Positions 1 to 6,511 are shown, numbered from the stretch's first letter. The stretch: DNA of 6,771 bases from CBDVBZ01 sp965372355 (GCA_965372355.1 CBDVBZ010000166.1:1-6771); one strand, 5' to 3'. The notes: generated by a model not told the origin, from the sequence alone. Made by a program: numbers and translations.

Positions 1-1166
1 CCCTGGTTGGTCGTCATATCGAACTCGAAGGGCTGCCCGTTCTTGTCGAGCACACCGTCATTATCCGAATCCCGCCACCCATGCTCGGCAAACACGGCAC
101 GCGCCCGATCCGGATCGAACGGGATCGTCTCGATATCGGGTTTGTGGGCCCAGATCATCGGGTGCATGGGGCTGTCGGACACATCGGCCATTCCGCGCCA
201 GAGGGTCTCGATGATCTCGCGCGCATCGATGGCCATGGCCAGAGCCCGCCGGATCTCGCGATCGGCGAACAAGTCGTCTTCGAGATTCCAGACGACAAAC
301 GCCATTTCCCGCGACAGATAGTGATAGATCCGGACTTTCGGGTACTGGGATTCCAGCTCGGCGAGCGCATCGATCGGGATCGACTCGAGACAATCGACCT
401 CACCGGCCTTGAGCTGGTTCACGAGGTTCGTCATATCGGGCACGATGCGCACACCGACACGCCCGAGATACGGCTGCCCTTTCTCATAGTAATCGGGATT
501 GCGCTCGAGCTCGATATACTGCCCCGGGATCCAGAGGCCAAACCGGTACGGCCCGTTGCCAACGGGATGTCTGCCAAAGTCGGACCCGCGGATCGAATCG
601 GGCGGAACACCGCCCAATACATGCCGGGGCAAGATAACACCGTCGTTGGCATCATGAAGCTGATAGGGATACCGCGTGGCAAAGTGAAACGACACGGTTT
701 GATCATCGATGACTTCGACATCGGTGATCCTGTCCTTGATACTACGCGAAGCCCATGCGACCCGGGGATCGCGCTGCAGCTCCCAGGTAAACCGCACATC
801 CGAGGCGGTGACACGTTCGCCATCGTGCCAGAACACGTCGTCCCTCAAATCAAATGTGATCGCGAGGCTATCCGGGCTAAACGACCACCCGGATGCCAGA
901 CGCGGTTTGAAGTGTAGAAAATCGCCCTCTTCAGTGAGGAGTTTCAAAAACAAGAGCTCGACGATGTCCTGGGTCTGGGCCGATGTGACAACGAGCGGGT
1001 TCAGGGTCTTCGGCTCACTGAGAATACCGATCACGACGCTGTGCTCCCGCGAGGCGGTGTGACGATCGGACCGGCCGCACGAAAGCACGCACAAAGACAA
1101 CGCGACGAGCGCCACGAGCAAAAAGACACCCCGCACCAAAACGAACTTATGACGATCTCTGAGCAT
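1..1166 (-). CDS. Family 5 extracellular solute-binding lipoprotein (peptide/oligopeptide ABC transporter type), C-terminus cut by window edge
   Basis: The frame stays open from an ATG at 1166 to the left edge, giving 388 residues without the C-terminus. I translated it by hand. The N-terminus is basic and then hydrophobic, ending in a lipobox (V27-L-S-C30), so this is predicted to be an exported lipoprotein whose mature protein begins at Cys30. SBP5 (DppA/OppA-like) hallmarks are SEPKTLNP near 50-57, WHDG at 113-116, VTASDVRFTWE at 119-129, VGNGPY at 202-207 and ERNPDYY at 221-227. A region around 303-314 resembles the family's R-x-A-L-x-x-A-I-D stretch. By family it captures peptides or similar solutes for an ABC importer, but the ligand cannot be read from sequence, and no permease or ATPase gene is visible. 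Residues 366-374 form an acidic DSDNDGVLD loop resembling a calcium-binding loop. A purine-rich GAGAG lies just upstream of the ATG. The start overlaps the glycosyltransferase gene by 20 bases. Confidence 0.9.
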   Translation of the reverse strand, partial: MLRDRHKFVLVRGVFLLVALVALSLCVLSCGRSDRHTASREHSVVIGILSEPKTLNPLVVTSAQTQDIVELLFLKLLTEEGDFLHFKPRLASGWSFSPDSLAITFDLRDDVFWHDGERVTASDVRFTWELQRDPRVAWASRSIKDRITDVEVIDDQTVSFHFATRYPYQLHDANDGVILPRHVLGGVPPDSIRGSDFGRHPVGNGPYRFGLWIPGQYIELERNPDYYEKGQPYLGRVGVRIVPDMTNLVNQLKAGEVDCLESIPIDALAELESQYPKVRIYHYLSREMAFVVWNLEDDLFADREIRRALAMAIDAREIIETLWRGMADVSDSPMHPMIWAHKPDIETIPFDPDRARAVFAEHGWRDSDNDGVLDKNGQPFEFDMTTNQ

Positions 1167-1914
1167 TACGGTCTCTCTGCAGAAGAAGTATCTTGAGATA
1201 GAGGATTGATTTGTACATGGCGGTCGTCGCGGCGAGCAGAAAACCCCGCATACCGGCCATCCAACACCCGCCAAAATAGTACCGCAGGAAGACACCGGTG
1301 GGGGGAACGATCACATCGAAGACACGGATCTTGCGGCGCGACACGCGTTCCGCCGCTTCGAGAGTCGTATATACATTCAAGCGGCGGAAGCTTTCGGAGA
1401 GAGTCTGGTGGGTGTAATGGTTGAGGGGGCTCCGAAGAGTTCCTGGTTCGCCATCGATGTGAACCCCCTCGTGCACGGGCCTCCGTGCGATGTGACCTCT
1501 CTCTTTTCGAAACAACCGGATCTGAAAATCGTCCGCCCAGGGACCGTGGTCGATCCACTTGCCGAGAAACTGGTTCTTGCGCTCGATCCGAAAACCGGAC
1601 TCGCCAGGTCCATCGGCGAGCGCGACCTCGATCTCGGCGGCCAGCGCCTCGGTGACCTCTTCATCGGCGTCGACGAGAAGAACCCACTCGCCTTCGGCCT
1701 GGTCAATGGCAAACTGTTTCTGGTCGGCAAATCCCGGCCATTCCCGATGAATGACGCGGGCACCCAACCCGGTTGCAATCGCTACCGTCCGGTCCTCGCT
1801 GAGCGCATCCACAACCACGAGCTCATCGGCAAACTGCAGGCTCTTGAGACACCGCTCGATGTTGCGCTCTTCATTCCTCGTTATGACGACCGCCGATAGC
1901 AGGATTTCCCCCAT
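1147..1914 (-). CDS. Family 2 glycosyltransferase, WaaE/KdtX-like (lipopolysaccharide core beta-glucosyltransferase type)
   Basis: This 255-residue protein has a GT-A fold N-terminus: LSAVVITRNEE at 6-16, the nucleotide-sugar segment VVVDALSEDRT at 33-43, QKQFAIDQAEGEWVLLVDADEE at 65-86 with the metal-binding DAD at 82-84, and FQIRLFRK at 130-137 followed by VHEGV at 147-151. The C-terminal part (about 204-246) is hydrophobic and rich in Gly and aromatics, like the membrane-associated tail of WaaE-type enzymes. The family transfers a sugar from a nucleotide donor to a lipid-linked acceptor such as the LPS inner core on the cytoplasmic face of the inner membrane. The exact sugar and acceptor are not determined. 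The more usual DSGSxDGT is DALSEDRT here. An in-frame TAG directly precedes the ATG, and the core beta-strand starts within a few residues, so the start is well fixed. No good Shine-Dalgarno is visible. The gene overlaps the next one by 20 bases. Confidence 0.9.
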   Translation of the reverse strand: MGEILLSAVVITRNEERNIERCLKSLQFADELVVVDALSEDRTVAIATGLGARVIHREWPGFADQKQFAIDQAEGEWVLLVDADEEVTEALAAEIEVALADGPGESGFRIERKNQFLGKWIDHGPWADDFQIRLFRKERGHIARRPVHEGVHIDGEPGTLRSPLNHYTHQTLSESFRRLNVYTTLEAAERVSRRKIRVFDVIVPPTGVFLRYYFGGCWMAGMRGFLLAATTAMYKSILYLKILLLQRDRNAQRSS

Positions 1915-1968
1915 CTAGACCAGAATTCGCAACGCCGTCAAGAATTATTTCAAAACGTCACAACCGTA

Positions 1969-1998
1969 GATGGCGCGGACGCTTCGCGCCGCGCCATC
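1969..1998 (-). terminator. Strong hairpin, second of a tandem pair after the YchF-like gene
   Basis: Perfect 10-base arms (gatggcgcgg at 1969-1978 and ccgcgccatc at 1989-1998) flank a 10-base loop. On the minus strand the loop contains GCGAAGC, a sequence known as an unusually stable mini-hairpin, which could add three more pairs with a one-base bulge. Downstream on the minus strand the sequence is T-containing (ACGTTTTG) but has no clean T-tract right after the stem. Intrinsic termination is therefore possible but not typical. It lies 54 bases before the glycosyltransferase start. Confidence 0.45.
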
Positions 1999-2025
1999 GG
2001 TGCTGTGGATTGCCGCAGCACCGAT
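1996..2025 (-). terminator. Strong hairpin overlapping the stop codon of the YchF-like gene, first of a tandem pair
   Basis: Perfect 10-base arms (atcggtgctg at 1996-2005 and cagcaccgat at 2016-2025) flank a 10-base loop. The arm at 2016-2025 takes in the last base of the TGA stop codon. The hairpin has the same 10-10-10 geometry as its neighbour at 1969-1998 and shares three bases with it (1996-1998). No T-tract follows, so it may be an mRNA 3'-end stabiliser, or one half of a two-hairpin terminator, rather than a classical terminator. Confidence 0.45.
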
Positions 2026-3098
2026 CACACGTTGAACCGTATGAAGAGCAGATCACCATCTTCGACGACATAATCACGACCGCGCACATCCATCTTGCCC
2101 GCAGCCTTTACCTTCTCCTCGCTCCCCTCTTCGAGCATGTCGGACATCTTGATCACCTCGGCCCGAATGAACCCGCGCGCGAGATCCGTGTGGATCTTGC
2201 CGGCGGCATCCACGGCGAAGGAGCCCCGCCGCAGAAACCACTGCCGCACCTCGTTCGAGGCGACGGTAAAAAACGAGATCAATCCGAGCGCCTCGATGCA
2301 CTTCTCGGTGAGCGCATGGAGCGCGGTATCCTCGACACCCAACTCACGCCTGAACTCCTCGCGCTCCTCATGCGACTCGAGTGCGGCGATCTCGGCGGCC
2401 AGACGCACGGCGATCTGTACGAACTTGATATCGAGGTCACGGTAACGCTCTTCGAATTCAGCGGCTCGCTCGTGGCTGGCGGCATCGTCGTCAGAGACAT
2501 TCAGAACCACCACCATGGCGCGTCTGGAGAGCAACGGGTATGTCGCGATGGCCTTTTCATCTTCAGCAGAGATATCGACGACACGAAGCGGCCGCTCCTC
2601 CTCGAGAGGCGCCTTGAGCCGCTCCAGCAGATCTCTCTCCCGGGCCAGGCGGTCGCTTTTCACCTTCATGAAGTCCCTCTCGATCCGATTGAGCCTTTTC
2701 TCGATAAAGAGCAGATCGTGCAGGACGAATTCCGCATTCACAAAATCGATATCGCGAACCGGCTCGACGGAGCCCGACACATGGTAGACGGCGTCGTCCT
2801 CGAACGCCCGCACGACATGACAGAAGGCCTCGACTTCGGCGAATTCCTTGAAAATGCCCCCCTCGGAGACGGCTTTCTCCTCGATCTGCGGCAAGAGCAG
2901 GGCGTCGACCCGAGCCCTCGTCTGTTTGGCCGGTTTGTACAGATCGACCAAAGCATCGAAACGAGCGCCCTGTACTTCGGCCACGCCGCGCACAACGGCG
3001 CGCGGATCGTGATGGGCGTCAAGCGCTCCCCTGCCAACGAGGAGCTCGAATAGTGTTTTCTTGCCGGTCTGCGGAAGACCGATGATTCCGATATTCAT
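2025..3098 (-). CDS. YchF/Ola1-like P-loop NTPase paralog with degenerate nucleotide-binding motifs
   Basis: This 357-residue protein is close in length to typical YchF (about 363). Family likeness is clear in GIIGLPQTGKKTLFE at 4-18, HVVRAFEDD at 94-102, HVSGSVEPVRDIDFVNAE at 106-123, an acidic/basic helical stretch about 125-170 (likely the coiled-coil insertion), and a C-terminal TGS-like domain about 273-357 with AAGKIHTDLARGFIRAEVI at 298-316 and GKMDVRGRDYVV at 335-346. Bona fide YchF/Ola1 binds ATP and ribosomes and affects stress responses. Here the P-loop residue after GK is Lys14 rather than Ser/Thr. The G2 segment (NFPFCTIEPN in YchF) is absent. The G3 D-x-A-G region reads VDALLLPQ without the Gly, and the NVNE-like G4 is NVSD at 200-203. 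It is probably a paralog with altered or lost hydrolysis. The frame extends 32 codons further upstream, but AGGTGG before 3098 and the family N-terminus fix the start. It is likely its own transcription unit, lying after a terminator. Confidence 0.9.
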   Translation of the reverse strand: MNIGIIGLPQTGKKTLFELLVGRGALDAHHDPRAVVRGVAEVQGARFDALVDLYKPAKQTRARVDALLLPQIEEKAVSEGGIFKEFAEVEAFCHVVRAFEDDAVYHVSGSVEPVRDIDFVNAEFVLHDLLFIEKRLNRIERDFMKVKSDRLARERDLLERLKAPLEEERPLRVVDISAEDEKAIATYPLLSRRAMVVVLNVSDDDAASHERAAEFEERYRDLDIKFVQIAVRLAAEIAALESHEEREEFRRELGVEDTALHALTEKCIEALGLISFFTVASNEVRQWFLRRGSFAVDAAGKIHTDLARGFIRAEVIKMSDMLEEGSEEKVKAAGKMDVRGRDYVVEDGDLLFIRFNV

Positions 3099-3104
3099 GG
3101 TTGT

Positions 3105-3110
3105 CCACCT
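3105..3110 (-). promoter_or_regulatory. Ribosome binding site of the YchF-like gene
   Basis: AGGTGG lies 6 bases before the ATG at 3098 on the minus strand. It supports this start over the longer in-frame extension beginning at 3194, whose extra 32 residues do not resemble the family and overlap the terminator stem region. Confidence 0.7.
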
Positions 3111-3192
3111 GGTTTTACGTGGTGACGGTACAATGCGCCGCCAATTTGTGAAGCGCCGTGCGGTCACGAGAAGATGGCACGACACACGGCAC

Positions 3193-3244
3193 AAAAACGC
3201 GAGGCCGCCGATTCACGTAGTCAAACGCGAGACGCGGCGGCCCC
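3193..3244 (-). terminator. Intrinsic terminator after the pnt-Rieske operon
   Basis: Perfect 8-base arms (ggccgccg at 3203-3210 and cggcggcc at 3235-3242) extend by a G-U and a G-C pair to about 10 pairs. On the minus strand the stem is followed after about five bases by a run of five T (3193-3197). The loop is long (24 bases) and contains a small CGCG-type repeat. The position, 22 bases after the ferredoxin stop codon and 95 bases before the next gene, fits a Rho-independent terminator that ends the transhydrogenase operon. Confidence 0.7.
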
Positions 3245-3265
3245 CAAGAGAAAAAACCGGCTTCG

Positions 3266-3580
3266 TTACTCGGACTTCGATTCGATATAGATATCGTCAC
3301 CCTCGACGACAACCTTGTACACCTCGACGGGTGCAGCGGCGGGGAGCGCCAACGCTTTCCCGGTCTTTAGATCGAACACGGCGGCATGATCCGGACACTG
3401 CACACGGCATCCCTCGAGAAGCTCACCCTCGGACAGATACGCCATCGCGTGTGAGCACGTGTCCGCAATCGCGTAGTACTGGCCATCCACCCTCGCGAGC
3501 AGGATGGGTTCGCCCTCGATATCGAAGGACTTCATCGTGTTGTCGGCGATCTCGCTCGTCGTGCAAACCTTATGTTTCAT
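3266..3580 (-). CDS. Small Rieske-type [2Fe-2S] ferredoxin
   Basis: This 104-residue soluble protein has no signal peptide or membrane segment. The Rieske cluster motif is complete: C42-S-H44, a spacer of 17 residues, then C62-P-D-H65. The two Cys and two His would ligate a [2Fe-2S] cluster. The flanking pattern (DTCSH, EGCRVQCPDH, VFDLKTGKALALP) matches stand-alone Rieske ferredoxins of the BphF/NirD-small-subunit type, which act as cytoplasmic electron carriers. Ala66 replaces the Gly that usually follows the second ligand His, and an extra Cys sits at 58. The ATG at 3580 is chosen over an in-frame one at 3643 because the family starts here, and the extra 21 residues are Arg/Ser-rich and lie inside pntB in another frame. 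It begins 7 bases after the pntB stop, so it is almost certainly co-transcribed. Its redox partner is unknown. Confidence 0.92.
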   Translation of the reverse strand: MKHKVCTTSEIADNTMKSFDIEGEPILLARVDGQYYAIADTCSHAMAYLSEGELLEGCRVQCPDHAAVFDLKTGKALALPAAAPVEVYKVVVEGDDIYIESKSE

Positions 3581-3587
3581 CGCTCTC

Positions 3588-4979
3588 TTAGCTTTCCTTG
3601 AGCGCCGCGAGTAACTCGAGGACTGCCTTCTTGCCATCGCCAAAGAGCATCAGGTTGTTATCCGCCGCAAACAGCGGGTTGGGTATACCGGCAAAGCCCG
3701 GACTCAGGCTCCGCTTGATGATGATTGATGTACGCGCCTTGTCGACCTCGATGATCGGCATACCGGCGATCGGGCTGCCGGGATCCGTCTTGGCGACCGG
3801 GTTGACGACGTCGTTTGCCCCGATCACGATGGCCACGTCGACCTGATCCATCGTCGGGTTGATCTCGTCCATTTCCTTTAGTTTGTCGTAATCCACGTTG
3901 GCCTCGGCGAGCAACACGTTCATGTGACCCGGCATTCTCCCCGCCACCGGGTGCACCGCAAACTCGACCGTCACTCCCCGGCTCTCCAGAAGATTGGCGA
4001 GGTCCCTGACGACGTGCTGCGCCTGGGCGACGGCCATCCCGTAACCCGGCACGATGACCACGCGCTGGGCGCCGTCGAACAACATCGCCGCTTCCTCGGG
4101 TGATGTGGCCTTGACCTTGCCCGCATAGATTTCGTCCGCACTCGCCGAGCCCTCGGACGGCACTAGTTTGCCGAACAGCACGCTTGTCAGCGAGCGGTTC
4201 ATCGCCTTGCACATAATGTTGGTCAGGATCAGACCCGACGCGCCGACCAGCGAACCCGCAATGATCAACACGTTGTTGTTGAGCACAAAGCCCGTGGCCG
4301 CCGCGGCCAAACCCGAATAGGAGTTCAACAGCGCGATCACAACGGGCATATCCGCCCCGCCGATCGGGATCGTCACCGTCACACCGAGAACCGAGGAGAC
4401 TCCGACGAGCGCCCAGTAGAGCATGGTCTGTGAGGGATCTCGGACGATCATCACGGCGAGCGCGATAGCCACGATCCCAAGGATCACGTTAAGTGCCTTC
4501 TGCCCGGCAAAATGGATCGCGTTGCCGGAGATCACCCCCTGCAGTTTGCCAAAGGCGATGATGCTTCCCCAGAACGTCACCGCACCGATCAGACCGGACG
4601 CGGCCGTTGCCACGGTGAGCTGAGTCATCGGCGCCGTGGTCTCAATGATTCCGGATTCGATCAAGGCGGCCCCCGCTACGAACACGGACGCACCGCCTCC
4701 AAACCCGTTGAAGAGCGCAACGAGCTGTGGCATCGCGGTCATCTGAATCCTGACGGCCAGGACGAGGCCGATCAGCCCACCGACGACGACGCCGGCGATG
4801 ATCATCTCATATCCAACGATCCTTCGGTCGATCAGTGTGACGACGACGGCGAGCAACATAGCCCACGCCCCGAGCAGATTCCCCCGCACTGCGGTACGCG
4901 GGTGCGCGAGACCCTTCAGGCCCATGATGAACATGACCGATGCCACTAGATAAGTCAGGTTTATGGCGACTTCACGCAT
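3588..4979 (-). CDS. pntB: Proton-translocating NAD(P)+ transhydrogenase subunit beta
   Basis: This 463-residue protein matches the usual PntB length. Residues about 1-265 form the membrane domain II, with roughly eight or nine hydrophobic segments that help conduct protons. Residues about 290-463 form the NADP(H)-binding domain III: VPGYGMAVAQAQ at 310-321, HPVAGRMPGHMNVLLAEA at 343-360, EMDEIN at 369-374, GANDVVNP at 387-394, SPIAGMP at 402-408, KRS at 422-424 (2'-phosphate contact region) and GFAGIPNPLF at 428-437. The enzyme couples inward proton flow to hydride transfer from NADH to NADP+, supplying NADPH. Position 91 is Asn in the segment MPQLVALFNGFGGG, where E. coli has the well-studied His91. 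Phe429 replaces the Tyr of the common GYAG. These substitutions look like a distinct PntB subclass rather than damage. An AAGGA lies 8 bases before the ATG. The gap from pntAB is 43 bases. Confidence 0.97.
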   Translation of the reverse strand: MREVAINLTYLVASVMFIMGLKGLAHPRTAVRGNLLGAWAMLLAVVVTLIDRRIVGYEMIIAGVVVGGLIGLVLAVRIQMTAMPQLVALFNGFGGGASVFVAGAALIESGIIETTAPMTQLTVATAASGLIGAVTFWGSIIAFGKLQGVISGNAIHFAGQKALNVILGIVAIALAVMIVRDPSQTMLYWALVGVSSVLGVTVTIPIGGADMPVVIALLNSYSGLAAAATGFVLNNNVLIIAGSLVGASGLILTNIMCKAMNRSLTSVLFGKLVPSEGSASADEIYAGKVKATSPEEAAMLFDGAQRVVIVPGYGMAVAQAQHVVRDLANLLESRGVTVEFAVHPVAGRMPGHMNVLLAEANVDYDKLKEMDEINPTMDQVDVAIVIGANDVVNPVAKTDPGSPIAGMPIIEVDKARTSIIIKRSLSPGFAGIPNPLFAADNNLMLFGDGKKAVLELLAALKES

Positions 4980-5022
4980 TTCCAGTTCCTTTACATTTTA
5001 TTCTTTTATGACAAATCACGGT

Positions 5023-5301
5023 CTATTTTCGCCTGAACATCTGCAACATGCGGTTCGTTACAAGGAACCCGCCGACAACGTTGATCGTGGCAAACACAAC
5101 CGCCGTAACCCCCAGGATCGTTGTCAGCGTTGTATGCTGAGACCCCGAGGAGAGAATCGCACCGATGATCGTGATGCCCGAGATCGCGTTCGAACCGGAC
5201 ATGAGCGGCGTGTGGAGCGTCGGTGGCACCTTTGTGATGACCTCAAACCCGACGAAGATCGCCAGAACAAAAATTGTGAGCGTAATGACAAACGCTTCCA
5301 C
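5023..5301 (-). CDS. pntAB: NAD(P)+ transhydrogenase subunit alpha, membrane part (alpha-2)
   Basis: This 92-residue membrane protein has three predicted membrane segments, at about 4-21, 36-53 and 58-81. The family signature VPPTLHTPLMSGSNAISGI spans 25-43, including the conserved His30 of the HTPLMS motif. It supplies the alpha-side helices of the proton channel and links soluble PntAA to PntB. In organisms such as E. coli this piece is fused to the N-terminal domains as a single PntA, whereas separate alpha-1/alpha-2 genes occur in Rhodospirillum rubrum and many other bacteria. The start codon is GTG at 5301, supported by an excellent Shine-Dalgarno and by the lack of any better upstream start after the pntAA stop 29 bases away. 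It ends with a short basic tail (RRK), consistent with a cytoplasmic terminus. Confidence 0.96.
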   Translation of the reverse strand: MEAFVITLTIFVLAIFVGFEVITKVPPTLHTPLMSGSNAISGITIIGAILSSGSQHTTLTTILGVTAVVFATINVVGGFLVTNRMLQMFRRK

Positions 5302-5309
5302 TGCGTTTA

Positions 5310-5315
5310 CCCCCT
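5310..5315 (-). promoter_or_regulatory. Ribosome binding site supporting the GTG start of pntAB
   Basis: AGGGGG lies 8 bases before the GTG at 5301 on the minus strand, in the 29-base gap after pntAA. It decides the non-ATG start. Confidence 0.7.
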
Positions 5316-5330
5316 TTTTGCGGTTTTTGA

Positions 5331-6506
5331 CTAGGACATGCCCAGCATTTCACGAACACGAGGCGATACGACGTCGCCGTCCTTCGTCACCATCGTGTCG
5401 CGAATGATCTCGTCTTCCATATCCATATTGATCGCGCCTTCCTTGAACATATTCAGAAAGAAGGTCGATATGTTTTTCGCATACATCTGGCTGGCGTGAT
5501 ACGGAATGGTCGCCGGTATGTTGAGCGGACCCATGATGGTCACGCCGTTCACATCGACGTTCTCACCCGGCTTTGTCAACTCGCAGTTGCCGCCGCGTTC
5601 CGCGGCGAGATCCACGATGATCGAGCCCGGCGCCATAACACCGACCATTTCCTCGGTCACAAGGATTGGGGCTTTCTTTCCCGGTACAGCGGCGGTCGTG
5701 ATCACGACATCGCTCTCGGCCAAAACCGTCTTCATCATTTCCCGCTGCTTTTTGTAGAACTCCTCGCCCATCTCCTTGGCGTATCCACCTTTGTCTTCAG
5801 CATCACCGGCATCGATCTCGAACTCGACAAACTTCGCGCCGAGACTTCTCACCTGCTCCGCGACGGCGTCCCGAACATCGTACGCCGATACAACGGCGCC
5901 GAGCCGTTTGGCCGTGGCGATCGCCTGCAAACCGGCGACCCCCGCACCGACGATGAAGACACGCGCCGGGGCAATCGTGCCGGCGGCGGTCATGAACATC
6001 GGAAAGAACTTGGGGAGCGCGTTCGCTGCCATGAGAACCGCCTTGTAACCGGCAGCCGTGGCCATCGAGGACAAAACATCCATGCTCTGCGCGCGCGTGA
6101 TGCGGGGCAGAAGCTCGAGCGAAAACAGCGTCGCGCCCGCATCTGCAACGTCCTTGGATAGCGCGGGCTCGCCGAGCGACTCCGTAAAGCCGATAACGAT
6201 TGCGCCCTTTTTTAACTTGGCCAGATCGGCCTTGCCCGCCTCCGGATTGGCGCCGTACGTGCGAACCTGAAACAGAACGTCCGATTTTGACAGAACTTCA
6301 TCACGGCTGGAGGCAATCTTGACGCCTTTCTCGACAAACTGTTCGTCGGTGATACCCGCCTCCAATCCCGCACCGGACTCAACCAACATCTCGACGCCTG
6401 CCCGCAGGACAGGTCCGGCGATGTCGGGCACCATCGCTACTCGGCGCTCACCGGCGAACGTTTCCTTGGGGACGCCCACGACAATCGCGCTGCCTTGATC
6501 CGTCAT
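5331..6506 (-). CDS. pntAA: NAD(P)+ transhydrogenase subunit alpha, soluble NAD(H)-binding part (alpha-1)
   Basis: This 391-residue cytosolic protein of the alanine dehydrogenase/PNT family is domain I of the transhydrogenase, which binds NADH and passes hydride to NADP+ on PntB. Signatures are GVPKETFAGERRVAMVPD near 11-28, RITRAQSMDVLSSMA at 135-149, the Rossmann nucleotide loop VGAGVAGLQA at 186-195, the acidic Asp210 of AYDVRD (expected to bind the adenosine ribose and favour NAD over NADP), AEQVRSLGAKF at 216-226 and DLAAERGGNCELTKPGE at 299-315. The protein ends shortly after the domain, without membrane helices, as expected for the split alpha subunit. Alanine dehydrogenase is a related alternative, but the RAQSMD motif and the adjacent pntAB/pntB rule it out. 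The ATG is preceded by two purine-rich Shine-Dalgarno elements. It is first in the four-gene operon. Confidence 0.97.
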   Translation of the reverse strand: MTDQGSAIVVGVPKETFAGERRVAMVPDIAGPVLRAGVEMLVESGAGLEAGITDEQFVEKGVKIASSRDEVLSKSDVLFQVRTYGANPEAGKADLAKLKKGAIVIGFTESLGEPALSKDVADAGATLFSLELLPRITRAQSMDVLSSMATAAGYKAVLMAANALPKFFPMFMTAAGTIAPARVFIVGAGVAGLQAIATAKRLGAVVSAYDVRDAVAEQVRSLGAKFVEFEIDAGDAEDKGGYAKEMGEEFYKKQREMMKTVLAESDVVITTAAVPGKKAPILVTEEMVGVMAPGSIIVDLAAERGGNCELTKPGENVDVNGVTIMGPLNIPATIPYHASQMYAKNISTFFLNMFKEGAINMDMEDEIIRDTMVTKDGDVVSPRVREMLGMS

Positions 6507-6511
6507 TAAAA

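Noticed and set aside
81..917. A 278-codon plus-strand open frame.
   Set aside because: It is antisense to the solute-binding lipoprotein, whose family motifs are unmistakable on the other strand.
2010..3053. A 347-codon plus-strand open frame.
   Set aside because: It lies entirely opposite the YchF-like gene and is a mirror frame of GC-rich coding DNA. Its product resembles no family, and it starts inside the hairpin pair.
3099..3194. A 32-residue N-terminal extension of the YchF-like protein beginning at an ATG at 3194.
   Set aside because: It does not resemble the family, whose N-terminus starts directly with the beta-strand before the P-loop. A good Shine-Dalgarno supports the ATG at 3098, and the extension begins at the T-tract of a terminator.
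3581..3643. A 21-residue extension of the Rieske ferredoxin starting inside pntB.
   Set aside because: The extra residues are Arg/Ser-rich and arise from reading pntB out of frame. The family N-terminus and operon spacing fit the ATG at 3580.
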